From: Lumbricus rubellus
Lineage: Eukaryota; Annelida; Clitellata; Crassiclitellata; Lumbricidae
Direction of reading: 5' to 3'
Length of the DNA: 64,000 bases
Assembly (NCBI GenBank): GCA_945859605.1
Contig: OX243819.1
Location: 7,542,419-7,606,418, forward strand
In this document: one piece after another, positions 30,527-42,903 of the stretch
Position numbering within the stretch: position 1 is the stretch's first letter
Layout of the letters: each line of letters begins with the position of its first letter
Made by a program: the position numbers and the translations under genes
The notes under the pieces: model-generated
What the model was told of the DNA's origin: nothing
The model's database searches: none
What the model saw: the letters and a program-made list of their open reading frames with translations, nothing else

Positions 30527-33500
30527 AAATATCTGTTGTGTTTAGGTGGCACGGCATCAGTTTATGTTGGTCAGCCATTGGACACAGTTAAAGTGAAGAT
30601 GCAGACTTTCCCGGCAATGTATCACAATGGTTGGCAGTGTTTCCGGGTCACCCTGAAGCAGGAGGGCGTTGTTCGCGGCCTCTACGCCGGCACCATTCCA
30701 AGTCTAGCTGCCCAAGTGTCTGAGAATGCTGTGCTCTTCATGGCTTACGGACTTTGCCAGCGCGCTGTCATGACATTGTGCAACCAGTCGAGTGTGTCGG
30801 AGTTGAGCGTTCTGCAGAATGCAACGTCTGGTTGCTTTGCCGCTTTCTTCTCGTCTTTCGTTCTCTGCCCAACGGAGCTTATCAAGTGCAAACTGCAGGC
30901 AATGAAGGAGATGAAAGACTCTGGTCGAATCACATCGTCACAATCATCGTCTGTGCAGCGTCACATGTTAGTAGACGTCACGTGACCTGTTATGGTTGTA
31001 TGCTATTGATGTGAGCTAAGTTTTCTATCACGATCCATTGATATCATTGGCATTTGTTGACTTTGTTATTCTTGTCATTGCTAGTAGTCATCATTATATT
31101 ATTCTACGCTGTATATACTTGTGCATAATGGTATCATGAGTAGATATCCATACACACTGTAGTCAACTATATGTTATCATGTGTTGCTATTCTGAGGTTA
31201 ACCAGTCATTTGCTCTCTTGATCTGTCAGCATCATGTGAGCTGTTAATAGGTGTCACACATATTTTGCTCTCAACCTGCTGTGGGTCAAAAGCACGAACT
31301 GTTGTTGTATCTCTCGTAGAATGCATAGAATGCTCTGCATGTTGTACTTTGGTATCTTTAGATATTGCTGGAAGGTTTTGAAGGATGATGAAAACTCGAT
31401 TGTTTTTGTCATCTTATTAGCAGCTGTGATTAAATGCATTTGATTTGCGTTCTGTTACGTTATTTTGCAGAAGTTTTTCATATCAACTGATTGCATGTAG
31501 TTTGGTTTTGTGTTGACCATGACTCAGTGGGGTCTTTTCATTTCTGTCTTTTCGTGTTTTGCTGCAGAGGTCCTTGGTCTTTGACGAGGCAGATCGTAAG
31601 GGAGAATGGGTTTCGAGGTCTGTTCCGAGGACTCGTTCCGACGTTCATGAGAGAAATGCCCGGCTATTTCTTCTTCTTTGGTGGCTATGAACTCAGCCGA
31701 ACGATGCTTACGCCTCCTGGCCAAAAGAAAGAAGACCTGGGTAGGAGGAATCTACACTGTATTCAGTCGTCTTATTTCGTTGGTAGCTATCTAGATTCTG
31801 ACTGTACTTTCTTTGGATTTAAGGAAATCTGAATATTTAGTTTGTGTGTACAAACTCTAGTAGATGATCTTAAGACAGTGGTTCCCAACCTTTTTTGACT
31901 TGAGGGCCACTTTTTCTAAGTTGGAGAACACAAGGGCCACTTTTTCTTAGTTGACGGACCTTAGGGGGCCACAAGGTTAAAATCGTATTAACTAAAAGCA
32001 TATAAAATTGTTATAATTGATTCAAAATATCATGTTTGATGTTATTGATCAACGTTAAAATAAAATAATTTGTAATAGAAAATAATAATGTGTTCTATCC
32101 TGTCCAAATTGTTAATTTTTCATACATTTTTCGTAATTGTTTGAGAGATGAGGGCCATTTTCTGAGGCCTGGCGGGCCATTTTCTGAGGCCTGGCGGGCC
32201 ACTTTTGGCCCGCGGGCCACGGGTTGGGAACCGCTGTCTTAAGACATCAAAAACATCAAACGTTTGATGTCTGGTCATTAGGGTAAAATGAATACAGGTC
32301 CTTGAAGGTGCGTCATATGTGTGCACTAGGTCTCCTTGTTGCAATACATTGATTCCAGGGCCTGAGCATAGTGGAGAATTAGTGTTCCTACTGATGAAAA
32401 CAATATTTGATCAGAATGCTCTTAGCATATGAGTTAAATCATCCAGGCTTTCATTACCCCTGCAATTTTGGTGTGTAAAAATACCTGTAGGGTGTTTGAT
32501 GTTTTTGCCGATTTCTGATTAGGCCTAAAAAAAAAAATGTTGTGTTTCCGGTAACAGAGCTAAAAAAAATTGGGTAGGTAGGTCGGAAAAATTTTTTATT
32601 TTGTAAAATATTTTTATGCAGTGACTATCCGAAAAAGTATACCCCACTAGTCTTTTTTGCACGCTAAAACAAAGTACGTGTTCTAAGCAAGTATAAACTG
32701 CCTATTTCCCGACTGTCTGCACCTAAAACTGCTCTAGAAACAGTCCTATTAATTTCATTTTGTTGACGTCTCTTATGTTATGTCAATACAAATGTTTTTA
32801 AAAAAAGTTTGAAAAAAAATTAAATTTTTTTTTTTTTTTTGAAAAAATTAAATTTTTTTAATAAAAATTTTTTACAAAAATATTTGGGTCGCGGCCGTAA
32901 AAATGGGTCGGTCGCGTTACCGGAAACACAACAATTTTTTTTTACGCCTTATGTTTAGTCTCTCTGTCTTCTTGCCAAATCCAGATTCCATCTGATTAAT
33001 AGGCAATATTTATTCTTATTTGCAAAAATATAATGTTTAAAGATAAACCAAACTAAGGCATGCACTGAATGTATAGATAAACCAAGCTATAGAAACAGAA
33101 TGTCCCTTTCAATGATTAAGGATTATATTGCAGGATGTTGCAGAAACAAGTTACTATTTTTTGACAAAAAATGAAATTGTTTTGATCAAATTATTGCTTT
33201 TTCTATGTTTCATTGCTATTCCAGGGATGTTCTGATTATTTTAAAGAGGACATAATCCGCTTAAGACCGATTTCCATTTAAAGAAAATAATTATTCACAC
33301 CCTAAGAGAAAGTGTTTTCAATGTTTTATCAGAAATAATTTGGGTTATGTTTTTTTATAGAAAAATGCCTGAGATTAGTTTATTGTTGAGTTGATTAAAA
33401 TTGTTGAGTGTTGATGTATAATCTGTGTCTGAGCTTTTCTTTATATTCCATTACTGTATGTATATAAAAGAATGCTTTTAAATTGTCTGTTGAATATTTA

Positions 33501-34344
33501 GGTCCTTTGAAAACGATTGCCTGTGGTGGCGTTGGTGGCATGGCGCTTTGGACGTCCATTTTCCCATGTGATGTCATCAAATCTCGTGTTCAGATACAGT
33601 CGCACTCAGAGAAGCCGCCTTCGTTCTTCATCATGCTTGCCAAGATTGCACGAGAAGAAGGCAAGCCTTTCTTATCTCGTGAAGTTTTGTGCATGTTGTC
33701 ATTCATGACACACGTACGACGATAGAAGTAGGAAACGCTTGATAAGCGGAGCAAGACAAAATCATAATATGGTTGGAAAACGCTTAATGTGAACTTTTTA
33801 TTTAATTCTCCTCTAACCAGTTTACCTAGTTTTTGGAATATGCTAGCAAGTTGGCAAAGTTTATGACGAAAGAATATATAAATTGCAGTTTGGTTATTAT
33901 TGGAAATTGTCTACTGTATCAAATGTATCAATGATTTGGAACAGACTTAGTAACTTGGAAGTCAACATTGTAATGTATTATGCATATGTTGTTTGACAGT
34001 AAGAGCATTGGAGGCAGTCTCGATGTCTTCAATTTGATATCGGTGGTTGTTGATGAGTTCCATGGTTGTTGATGAGTTCCATGACGTTGAGATTGTTACG
34101 AAGAACTAAATTTTATTCGTCACATGCACAAGTTTAATGTCAGACACAAGCATGAAGGCATTTCTACATTTCTGTATTTTTATATAAAAATTTTTGTGTG
34201 GTGTTTGTAGGATTTCGTTCGCTGTACAAAGGCCTCGGTCCGACACTTCTCCGGACATTTCCGGCTACTGGTGCCCTGTTCCTTGCCTATGAAAACACGA
34301 AGAAGGGTCTGGCGACACTTGCAGACAATGCGGGTTTCGTCTGA
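29794..34344 (+). CDS. SLC25A15: Mitochondrial ornithine carrier (SLC25A15/SLC25A2-type), 5 coding exons
   Basis: Exons 29794-29902, 30546-30966 (donor CAT|GTTAGT is the least certain border), 31568-31740, 33502-33660, 34211-34344; 331 codons plus stop, against about 301 aa in vertebrates. The protein exchanges cytosolic ornithine for matrix citrulline across the inner mitochondrial membrane (urea cycle and arginine metabolism). The three mitochondrial-carrier repeats show their signatures: [19 protein letters not shown] and PCDVIKSRV. The ORC-type blocks [59 protein letters not shown] and [12 protein letters not shown] are all present and in order. The N terminus is about 30 residues longer than in vertebrates and unlike them. 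The intron after 33660 starts GCAAGC, a GC-AG intron. The third intron carries two MITEs. Confidence 0.93.
31876..32236. mobile_element. hAT (Charlie-like) MITE with perfect 8-bp TSD
   Basis: Ends CAGTGGTTCCCAACC and reverse-complement CAGCGGTTCCCAACC are the classic hAT-Charlie-type termini. The flanks TCTTAAGA at 31868-31875 and 32237-32244 are identical. The 361-bp interior repeats GAGGGCCACTTTTT and GGCCTGGCGGGCCA motifs and has no coding capacity. It lies in the third intron of the carrier gene. Confidence 0.92.
32522..32948. mobile_element. PIF/Harbinger-like MITE with TTA duplication
   Basis: Left end GGCCTAAAAAAAAA then TGTTGTGTTTCCGGTAAC; right end, reverse-complemented, GGCGTAAAAAAAAA then TTGTTGTGTTTCCGGTAAC. 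The flanks are TTA at 32519-32521 and 32949-32951. GGC-starting TIRs with a TWA duplication fit the Harbinger superfamily. The interior is A/T-rich with no frame. Confidence 0.75.
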
Positions 34345-36245
34345 AGTCCTTTCTCACTGAACTGTATCTCTAGGGCAAAGATCTGAAACAGGCCTCTTCT
34401 TACACTAGCAGGCTTATAGGCATAATATGTGTTCTGCTCATAATATTAATTCAGGTTAAGGAATTGTATTATTTTAATGATTTTAGCTGTATATATATCA
34501 CGTACATTAACGACGCTTATCATTTGTTGGAGTTTCTTAATTTCCTGCATTTTAAAACATTTCCATTATTTGGGATTCATATTTACTCGATTAAAAGTAA
34601 TAATGCTTTCCATTTGTTGTGTTGCTTTATTAAGTAGTTCTGAGATCGACTGATGATGATGATGATGATTATGATGATGATTATGATGATGATGATGATG
34701 ATTAGTGTGTTTCATATTAGACATAGTTATATAGCCCCAGGCTGAACTAACACTTACTTAATGGATGGACAAGTAGCTCAAACGTAGCTAAATGTAGAAT
34801 TTTAAAACCTACCAAGAGGCCTGTAGCCCTGTGGCATCTTCTAGGTTTTAAAATTAGCATTTGCAGATGGTATCGCTCGTCTATTCGTCTATTGGTCTGT
34901 CTGTCTATTGGTTTGTCTGTCTCTTTCTCTGCCTCTGCCTGTCTCTTTCTCTGCCTGCTTGCGTCCATTCTCACTTATTGTGTACTTCTCAGCAGGTATA
35001 GTCTAAAAGGGTGCAATATATTATATAAATGCCTTGAATAACTGAATTTCTACAGTGTCTAAAAGCAGAATATGTTATAATTCATTGGAGCCTTCTCATT
35101 CATCAATGTTTAATAAGAACAGATTTGAGAGGATGGTATGGTAGGTAGGAGGCCTACATTTGCAGACAAAGAGCCAAGGGTTGGACGTGTAAGCAGGTGC
35201 ACAGAGACAGAGGATGCATGGATGGTAAGCAAGTAAGTATCAATGGCTAATTCTCACTTTCAGACCACATTCTGAGTTACAAATGAGTCACATGACATTA
35301 CATGATGCATGTACGATTGTGCGTTCTAAGAGAAGAATATATCAGAATGATTACAGCATACGGTGTTTAGATATGAATTTGTGATGAGAAAGTTTAGGAA
35401 GGATTTAGGATTGAATGTGACAAAGATAGATTCGTCAATGACAGCATTAATGTTGTCAAAGTCATCTCAATGACAGAATTGTCTTTTTTAACCGTAATGA
35501 ACAGCAGCTGCTGTTGTTACTGTGGATGTAGGCCTCCTCTTCATTCTTGTCGCCTGTTCATTATACGTTGCCGTGCTGAACGGGACTTTGACTTTTGCCT
35601 ATAGTCATAGTCTGCCACTCAAATAGGCCTAAGCCAAGTCCTCGCGCCTAGGCCTGCTTTCGCTAAATTGGACTGAAGGCGATTTTTTACATTTCTGAGC
35701 CGGAATATTCCAGTAGTTGAACTGCTAACTTTGCGTCTGTGACATTTAACAACAAACGTAAACGGTGTTTCTAGCACAGTACACGATCGAGAAGGCCTAA
35801 GTCCTAACTGAACCAGATTGCGAGTTTTTTTTAAATTACACAAGTCCGTAAGCATTAGTTTAACGTAGGCCGCTGTACCAGAACTCTACAGCTTCTTACC
35901 GTAGTCGGCATTTTCCCGCCCGGCGTGCAACCCAGCCAGTATGGAACCCACATTGGACCCGTAGGCCTATATAGGCCTATAGACAGCTTTATGGATCCCG
36001 AGTTGAGCCTAGGTCCCATATGGCATGGCTCGAAAGGAGAGCATAATTATATTAATGCTTGCACAAAAATCAAGTCATTGAGTCTTGATATAATTATCGG
36101 CTTGAATTCTGAGTTTGTTTGATATCGAGATGCGAATGAACAGTGCATCTCGAGACTTAGAGTGCGACTTCTTAAACAGCTCTCATGGTGAGGAATAAAG
36201 CAGTTTGCACATGTCCATTGTCCACCACATTTACCAAGTATAAGA
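34345..36245. other. Intergenic region downstream of the carrier gene
   Basis: Carrier 3' UTR and spacer. It holds a short GAT/GATTAT repeat at about 34654-34704. No exon-like frames or RNA genes recognised. The AGGCCT hexamer becomes frequent from about 35500 on. Confidence 0.6.
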
Positions 36246-37258
36246 GGTAACTGTGGGGAATAAGGCCCACCTAAGGAATTTTGCTTAATAACTATTACTG
36301 GTATGCACCTGTAGCTTTGCAAAACAGCTATATGAGGAGTGTGTGGATGCAGTTACATAATGAATTAATTATTTTGATAAAATAAATTGTCGTTTAAGAG
36401 AAAAATTTTTTTTACTAAAGGTCATGATGTGGGCCTTATTACCCAACACGTCGGGTATTAAGGCCCATCTAACAAACTATCTTATTTTGCTGTCTAAACG
36501 TCTGCTTTACAATTCAAACATCATATTTGAGCTCGTATTTAAACTAACCAAACATAATTATGAAATGGATGGATAGATATTAATTAATTATAATTGCCTG
36601 AAAAAAGAAGTGTGATGAAAATGTACAACCAACCCAACCCACCCCACCCCATTTCACTCCAACCCACCCAATCCCACCTACCCCACCCCTCGCATCTATT
36701 CACAAGCAAATATAGCCAAAAATGTGTTAAAACAGCTTCAAGAACTCATATCCAATACTAAATCATGAACAATTAAATATGTACCACAGTACCGAAGTTG
36801 TGGGTAATAAGGCCCATTGGCCTGAAGATAGGGCCATATTACCCACAAAAAGGTGGGCCTTATTACCCTCATTGCTCACACCATGGATTCCAAGACCAAA
36901 ATCTGGGTAATTCCTAAGTGCAGACTCTATTTTTCAGCCTATATCGTCTTTCTAATATCCTCTCTAAGCGTATATTATTATAGAAACATGCATGAACTAA
37001 GCGGATTGAGGATTAATTAATAAAGTAATAAAATACGAAAATAGATAATCGCGAAATAATTGATCGCACAAATATTATCATCTGCATAATTCAAACATGT
37101 CACCAAAAAGAAAACTCATCGGTAACTAGAGTAGTTCACAGATGAAACTCGGTCAACAAAATTAAAATATAGCGACACCTGACGAATACTTTCGGAGATA
37201 TTCCTTATTTTATCTGGTGGGCCTTATTTCCACCCGGGCCTTATTACCCAGAGGTACC
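36246..37258. mobile_element. Inverted-repeat element with repeated GGGTAATAAGGCCC motifs
   Basis: Ends GGTAACTGTGGGGAATAAGG and (reverse complement of the right end) GGTACCTCTGGGTAATAAGG form imperfect 20-bp inverted repeats. At least seven further copies of GGGTAATAAGGCCC or its complement lie inside, at about 36430, 36454, 36801, 36829, 36852, 37219 and 37236. No frame is long enough for a transposase and no clear target duplication is seen. Confidence 0.6.
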
Positions 37259-37336
37259 TTACGACAGCTAGAGCGTGGTAGAACCAGAGAAAGGCCTTGA
37301 TGTGTTTTTGACTGATTGCAGAATGTCTCAGATATA

Positions 37337-37449
37337 GGTTTGTGTGTGTTCGTGTGTGCGTGCGTGTGTGCGTGCGTGTGTGTGTGTGTGTGTTCGTGTG
37401 TGCGTGCGTGTGCGTGTGTGCGTGTGTGCGTGTGTGTGTGTGTGTGTAT
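37337..37449. repeat. (GT)n/(GTGC)n microsatellite
   Basis: Alternating GTGTGTGC, GTGCGT and GTTCGT units, about 110 bp. Open frames in it are artefacts. Confidence 0.9.
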
Positions 37450-37654
37450 AGGTGTGCGCGTGTGTGCATGTTGAGAATTTATTGCTATAGGCTGAGCGGC
37501 GGTCTGTAATGACGGTTTGTTGTTCTGACCCTTGTCCTGTTTGAATATCAGTCAAGAGATCGATCAAAAGACAAGAATTAAGGACATCAAATAAAATTAG
37601 ATGAAGCGCCAGAATTAGACCCCGGGTCAATTGATCGTTCGATACGTCCTTGTG

Positions 37655-38070
37655 TAGGGGAGACCGGGGCTGTATGTTACAGGGGTTATATGTTACAACG
37701 ATTATATATATGGTGTTTACTTATTTGTAGCGTATATCTATGTTCTGGTGCATGCGCACAGTTAGTCTGCCGGTATAGTGGCGGAGCTGTTGATTTATTT
37801 GGCAGCGTGACCAATTTAGGGTAAAAAACGTTTTTTGAGCTGATATTTTTTTCAAAGGTAGGCCTAAGTGCGCACTTTTGTAATTTCTGCGGCCAGTTTT
37901 ACTACTTCGGTTGTCATATTTGGCGTGTTGGTGGCATGGTGATATGTGTTTATAAACAGAACATTACTAGCGATGTAGCTTGACTGTTGTATATGTAAAA
38001 TCTTTTTGTTTCCGAAGATGTGCCTAGGGGCTATATGTTACATGAGCCTAGGGGCTATATGTTACATTAT
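37655..38070. repeat. Clustered GGGGCTATATGTTACA motifs, possible DNA-element remnant
   Basis: GGGGCTGTATGTTACA, GGGGTTATATGTTACA and, 350 bp later, two copies of AGCCTAGGGGCTATATGTTACA in the same orientation. Direct rather than inverted copies make the element type unclear. Confidence 0.4.
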
Positions 38071-38337
38071 AACAGCCTATCACCCATAGGCTATATGCTA
38101 TGTGTGTTATCTATGTGCATTATTACAAATAGATATCACACATGCATGCATTCCTACATTAAACATAATTACAGATAGATCTACACGTTTGCGTACATAC
38201 ATGGACACAGTAGGCCTACACATATAAGCCTACATAATTACACAGATACACGATTATGCAGATATATAATTACATACCTACCTACATACATACGTGCATA
38301 TATACAAATATGCATGCAAGCATACATACATTCATAC

Positions 38338-38482
38338 ATGCATACATACATACATACACACATACATACATACATACATACATACATACATACATACATA
38401 CATACATACATACATACATACATACATACATACATACATACATACATACATACATACATACATACATACATACATACATACA

Positions 38483-38515
<33 letters not shown>

Positions 38516-38545
38516 GCATAGATACATACATACATACATAGCCTA
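38338..38545. repeat. (CATA)n microsatellite
   Basis: About 45 tandem CATA units with short interruptions. All six-frame ORFs here are repeat artefacts. Confidence 0.97.
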
Positions 38546-38757
38546 CATAAATAGCCTGTAACTAAAACCATACTTTCAATATATAATTATTATGGCATTT
38601 GTAGCCTCACTCTAGCCTAATATCTTTTGTGGTAGAAATTGTGGTTTGCATAGCATATGATTATAGGCTATAGCCTAGCTATATCGGTCTCTGTGAAAAG
38701 AATTTAAGTGCATGCTATGGTTGTGTAAGCGACACTCGACTGCGACGATGACAACGA

Positions 38758-39295
<538 letters not shown>

Positions 39296-39792
39296 GCTGA
39301 TGACGTCGAGGACATATCAGTCGACGATCGCTTCAGCAGAAATTACAATAAATTATTATAAAATCAAAATAGAGCCATGAGATTGAAATCCGAGATACAC
39401 TACACAATAACACTATAAATTTACATTGTAGGCCTAATTAATGCACGACTAATATGCAGGTATGCACACATTCATTCACACACACACACACACACACACA
39501 CAGCTACAAACAATGTGCATACAGTCTTGTCGTTATTTTTAATAGTCCATTAATTCAGACCTGATCAGCTAATAAAGACATTAAGAGACGTATTTTGCAA
39601 GCGTATACTCCCACCCAACCTGTAGAGTATCATTTTGTCAAGAGCACCTGCAATAAATAACGATCACATGCATCTTTATAGCGGTTCTTCGCTATTATAA
39701 AAATTATATAGGTAGCCCTAACTTTGTCTGCTTGAAAGAAGTTACAGACTAGTTATACTGCAATAGGATCTTGCGAAGTCTTAACAGTAGCA

Positions 39793-42350
39793 ATGGCTGA
39801 AATGTGCTGCTCACAGAAGAACCGAGTTTCAGCCAACCATCTCACCATCGCTTTCAACGCCTCAGCGTTGCTGCTGCTGCTGCTGGTGACGTTTCATCCG
39901 GGATGTTGTCTACGATACGACGGTGATGAGCAGACCAGCAGTTGTGTTGTCCCTCGTCAGCTGGGATGTTTTTGCAGACACGACCACGAAGGACGACATC
40001 GGACTCGCACTTCCATCAAATGCGATGGAGTTCAGCTGACGGAGGTTCCACGGAATTTCTCGAGTCCAAACAGCCTTCGAATGAGTAGAGCACAACTTCA
40101 GCTGAACGACGATCCAGTTCCATACCACTCTCTGACGGATCTGCGTATCGAGAGCAACGACATTCCATACATCAGAGACGGAGCCTTCGAACAACTGGAA
40201 AATCTCATCACACTCATTCTCAGCGATAATCAGATTCGAATCCTGACCGGTAAAACTTTTGCGGGACTTCGAAGTCTCGAATTTCTCAGCCTGGAAGGAA
40301 ACTCGATTGTTAACATAAAAGCCGAAGTCTTCAGTGGTCTGAACATGCCGAACCTGAAGATCCTTAAACTGTGCAACTGTGGCATCTCTTCCGTCCATCC
40401 GCATTCCTTCTCTCGTCTTCATCAACTCTCTCTCCTCGATCTTTCATCGAACAACATAGAAGATCTTCCGGTTTTAGGCGACAGATCGCGACTTCCGTCT
40501 CTCACATCGCTGGAATTATCCAACAACCGTCTGCGTGTCATCAACAGATCAACATTTCACAATCTGCCTTTTATTCGCCACCTCTTCCTCAGCCACAATC
40601 GCATCTCCATCGTCCTCCGCAATTCATTCACCCGTTCAATGCAGCAGACTCTGCTGAGCCTTCATCTGAGATATAACGACCTGACAATGGTTGAGACACT
40701 TGCCATTGGTCAGCTGGAACGCCTCACCACACTCGACATCTCGTACAACAACCTCACGACTCTCGGATCAGATGACATACCGGACAATGTCGACAAAATC
40801 CTTATCCATGACAATCCATGGACGTGCGGCAACTGCGAGAACGATTGGATCTTAGAAAATCCTAACGTTAGAAGCTGGAATGAAGAATCTTCTGTAACGT
40901 AAGTGGATTTGTAATTTTGTAAATAATAATTATGTCCTACATGTATAATTATGAAATTCATATGCTACATGTATGTCAAACAACCATGCAAACACTTATA
41001 ATTATGTTACGTTGCAAGTAATAGGCTAATTGTAGTGAATGTGTTTTCGTAACAATAAGCCTATTAGCGCACTTTATGTTTGTTTTGAACAGCGGGAATA
41101 TCTGTTAATGATCCTACAGTTAATATTATTATAATTATTCTTAGGCTACCAGGTATAGGTGACGATCGGCGAATAGACAGGACGGAGCCAACCAGACAGA
41201 CGGCCAGACAACAGGAAGACAGATCTGCTGCACATGTTAATATGCTCATGCAAACTGTGTATACACTACGGTATAGTTGCTTAGTAACGATTAAAGGAAT
41301 GCCACTGTGGTCAATTTGGCTAAAAATATCATGAGGGGCCAAGTGAGCCAAGGGAGGGAATATGAAAAAAGAGATTGCACATGTAGTAGGAGCCAGGTCG
41401 TCGTCGTCGTCGTCGTTGCGGTTGGCTGGTTATGTCGTTGTTCTATCATCATACGAATAAAAACTTTAAAACATCCTCAGCTTTAATTGTTTCTCAGTAT
41501 TCTGATCGATCAACTCGTACTTGCTACACATACATCTTGTCTTTATTACCTTCTCTGGTTCATTAGGCTGTAAAATTACCGATAAGTGTGTGTAGGCTAC
41601 ATATTAATTGCGCACTATAATTATAGGCTATATTTTTTTATTTATGGAGTGTTGCTGCATGTGTGTCTAACGGATTTAAATCTCATGGCTCTATTATGAT
41701 TTTAGGATGTTGTAATTTTCTGTTGAACCAACCTTTGTATACAATGAGTATACATGCATATTTGTATCAATTTGTATAGGCCTACATGTATGCATGTATA
41801 CATGTATGCTTGTATACATGCATACTTGTTTGGCAGGTGGTCTTCGACTTCTGATCGCAGCTGACATCGCTAGTAGGCCTATAGCCTGACTTTCTCTTGC
41901 ACAAAATCAGTCACGATGCATGCAACCAAAACATTGCATTCTATTGCATTTCAGGCCTATCAGTTCGCATTAGTCATGCAATTGATTTATTCGTATTTAT
42001 ATGATCTTACAACACATGTAATTGATTTTGCATCATCGCACGACAGATGCAGTTGGCCTCACAAAGGAAAAAGCTTCTTCAACAGTTCACTGTCATTGAA
42101 GTGTGACGACCAGGACTCGCAGACAATGCCTGCAGTGAGCAACGATGTGAAACCGAGATTCTACGGCGTCTTCTGGATCTCAACAGCCTCCGTTTTGGTG
42201 GTCGTCATAAGCATCTCATCCGCTGCCATCTACATCTACGTCATCAGATGTCGACGTCGATGTCGGCAAAGTACATCAAAGGCGCCGCGCATAACAATGA
42301 AGACGGCTGGATCAAAACAATGGCTCGTCGTCGTCGATGACAGTGCATGA
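39793..42350 (+). CDS. LRR single-pass membrane protein, 2 exons
   Basis: Exons 39793-40898 and 42047-42350 (donor AAC|GTAAGT, acceptor GACAG|A), 469 aa. N-terminal hydrophobic segment with a Leu run (residues about 20-34) acts as signal peptide. An LRRNT cap with Cys pairs (GCFC...IKC) follows, then about nine LRRs of the LxxLxLxxNxI type (residues about 110-340: LTDLRIESNDI, LITLILSDNQI, LEFLSLEGNSI, LSLLDLSSNNI, LTSLELSNNRL, LTTLDISYNNL). The LRRCT cap (NPWTCGNCENDW...) spans the splice junction and gets its last Cys from exon 2. A transmembrane helix (FWISTASVLVVVISISSAAI) precedes a short basic tail (RCRRRCRQ) without signalling motifs. It is probably a cell-surface adhesion or recognition receptor. 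I cannot name an ortholog; the repeat architecture is shared by many families. It is convergent with the gene at 42904-44883. Confidence 0.85.
40899..42046 (+). other. Intron of the LRR gene
   Basis: 1.15-kb intron with GT-AG borders. It contains a short TCG repeat near 41400 and no recognisable element. Confidence 0.75.
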
Positions 42351-42903
42351 AATCGATTTTGCAGAAACGAAAACTCATGTACTATATATAAGATCGATAG
42401 GGTCTGCGCGTCATTAACATTTTCGATTGATACCAAATTTTCATGCGCAGATTAGTATTTTCCGGCTTTCACGAATCTGCATGTTGACTGTTTACAGCGG
42501 CTTTTGTCGACAGTTTTCTCAAACTATTGAGACTTCATCATGATTCCAAGAGTTTGCCTACAGTTTTTTTCATAAGCATAGATGCTGCTAATGTCTGTTA
42601 TCATCTGGAATGTTCCTCTCGACTGATTCCACAAGAAATATAAGTAAACAGATTGTCTTGAGTCTTGACTTGTATCTACTGACAATCTGAACCATAAGTA
42701 GCCAAATCGTCAATTGTGCTAATGTAAACCCACAGCGTTCTGCCTGTTGTTTTTTGAATTAAAGAATATATATGTAGTGTATATATATATATAGTATATA
42801 TATATATGTAGTATATACATTATAAAGACTCGAGACTTACACTTCAGAGCGTTTCATTCAATTAAGATTCATCATGAGCTTCGCCGTTTGCTGCATCACG
42901 TGA

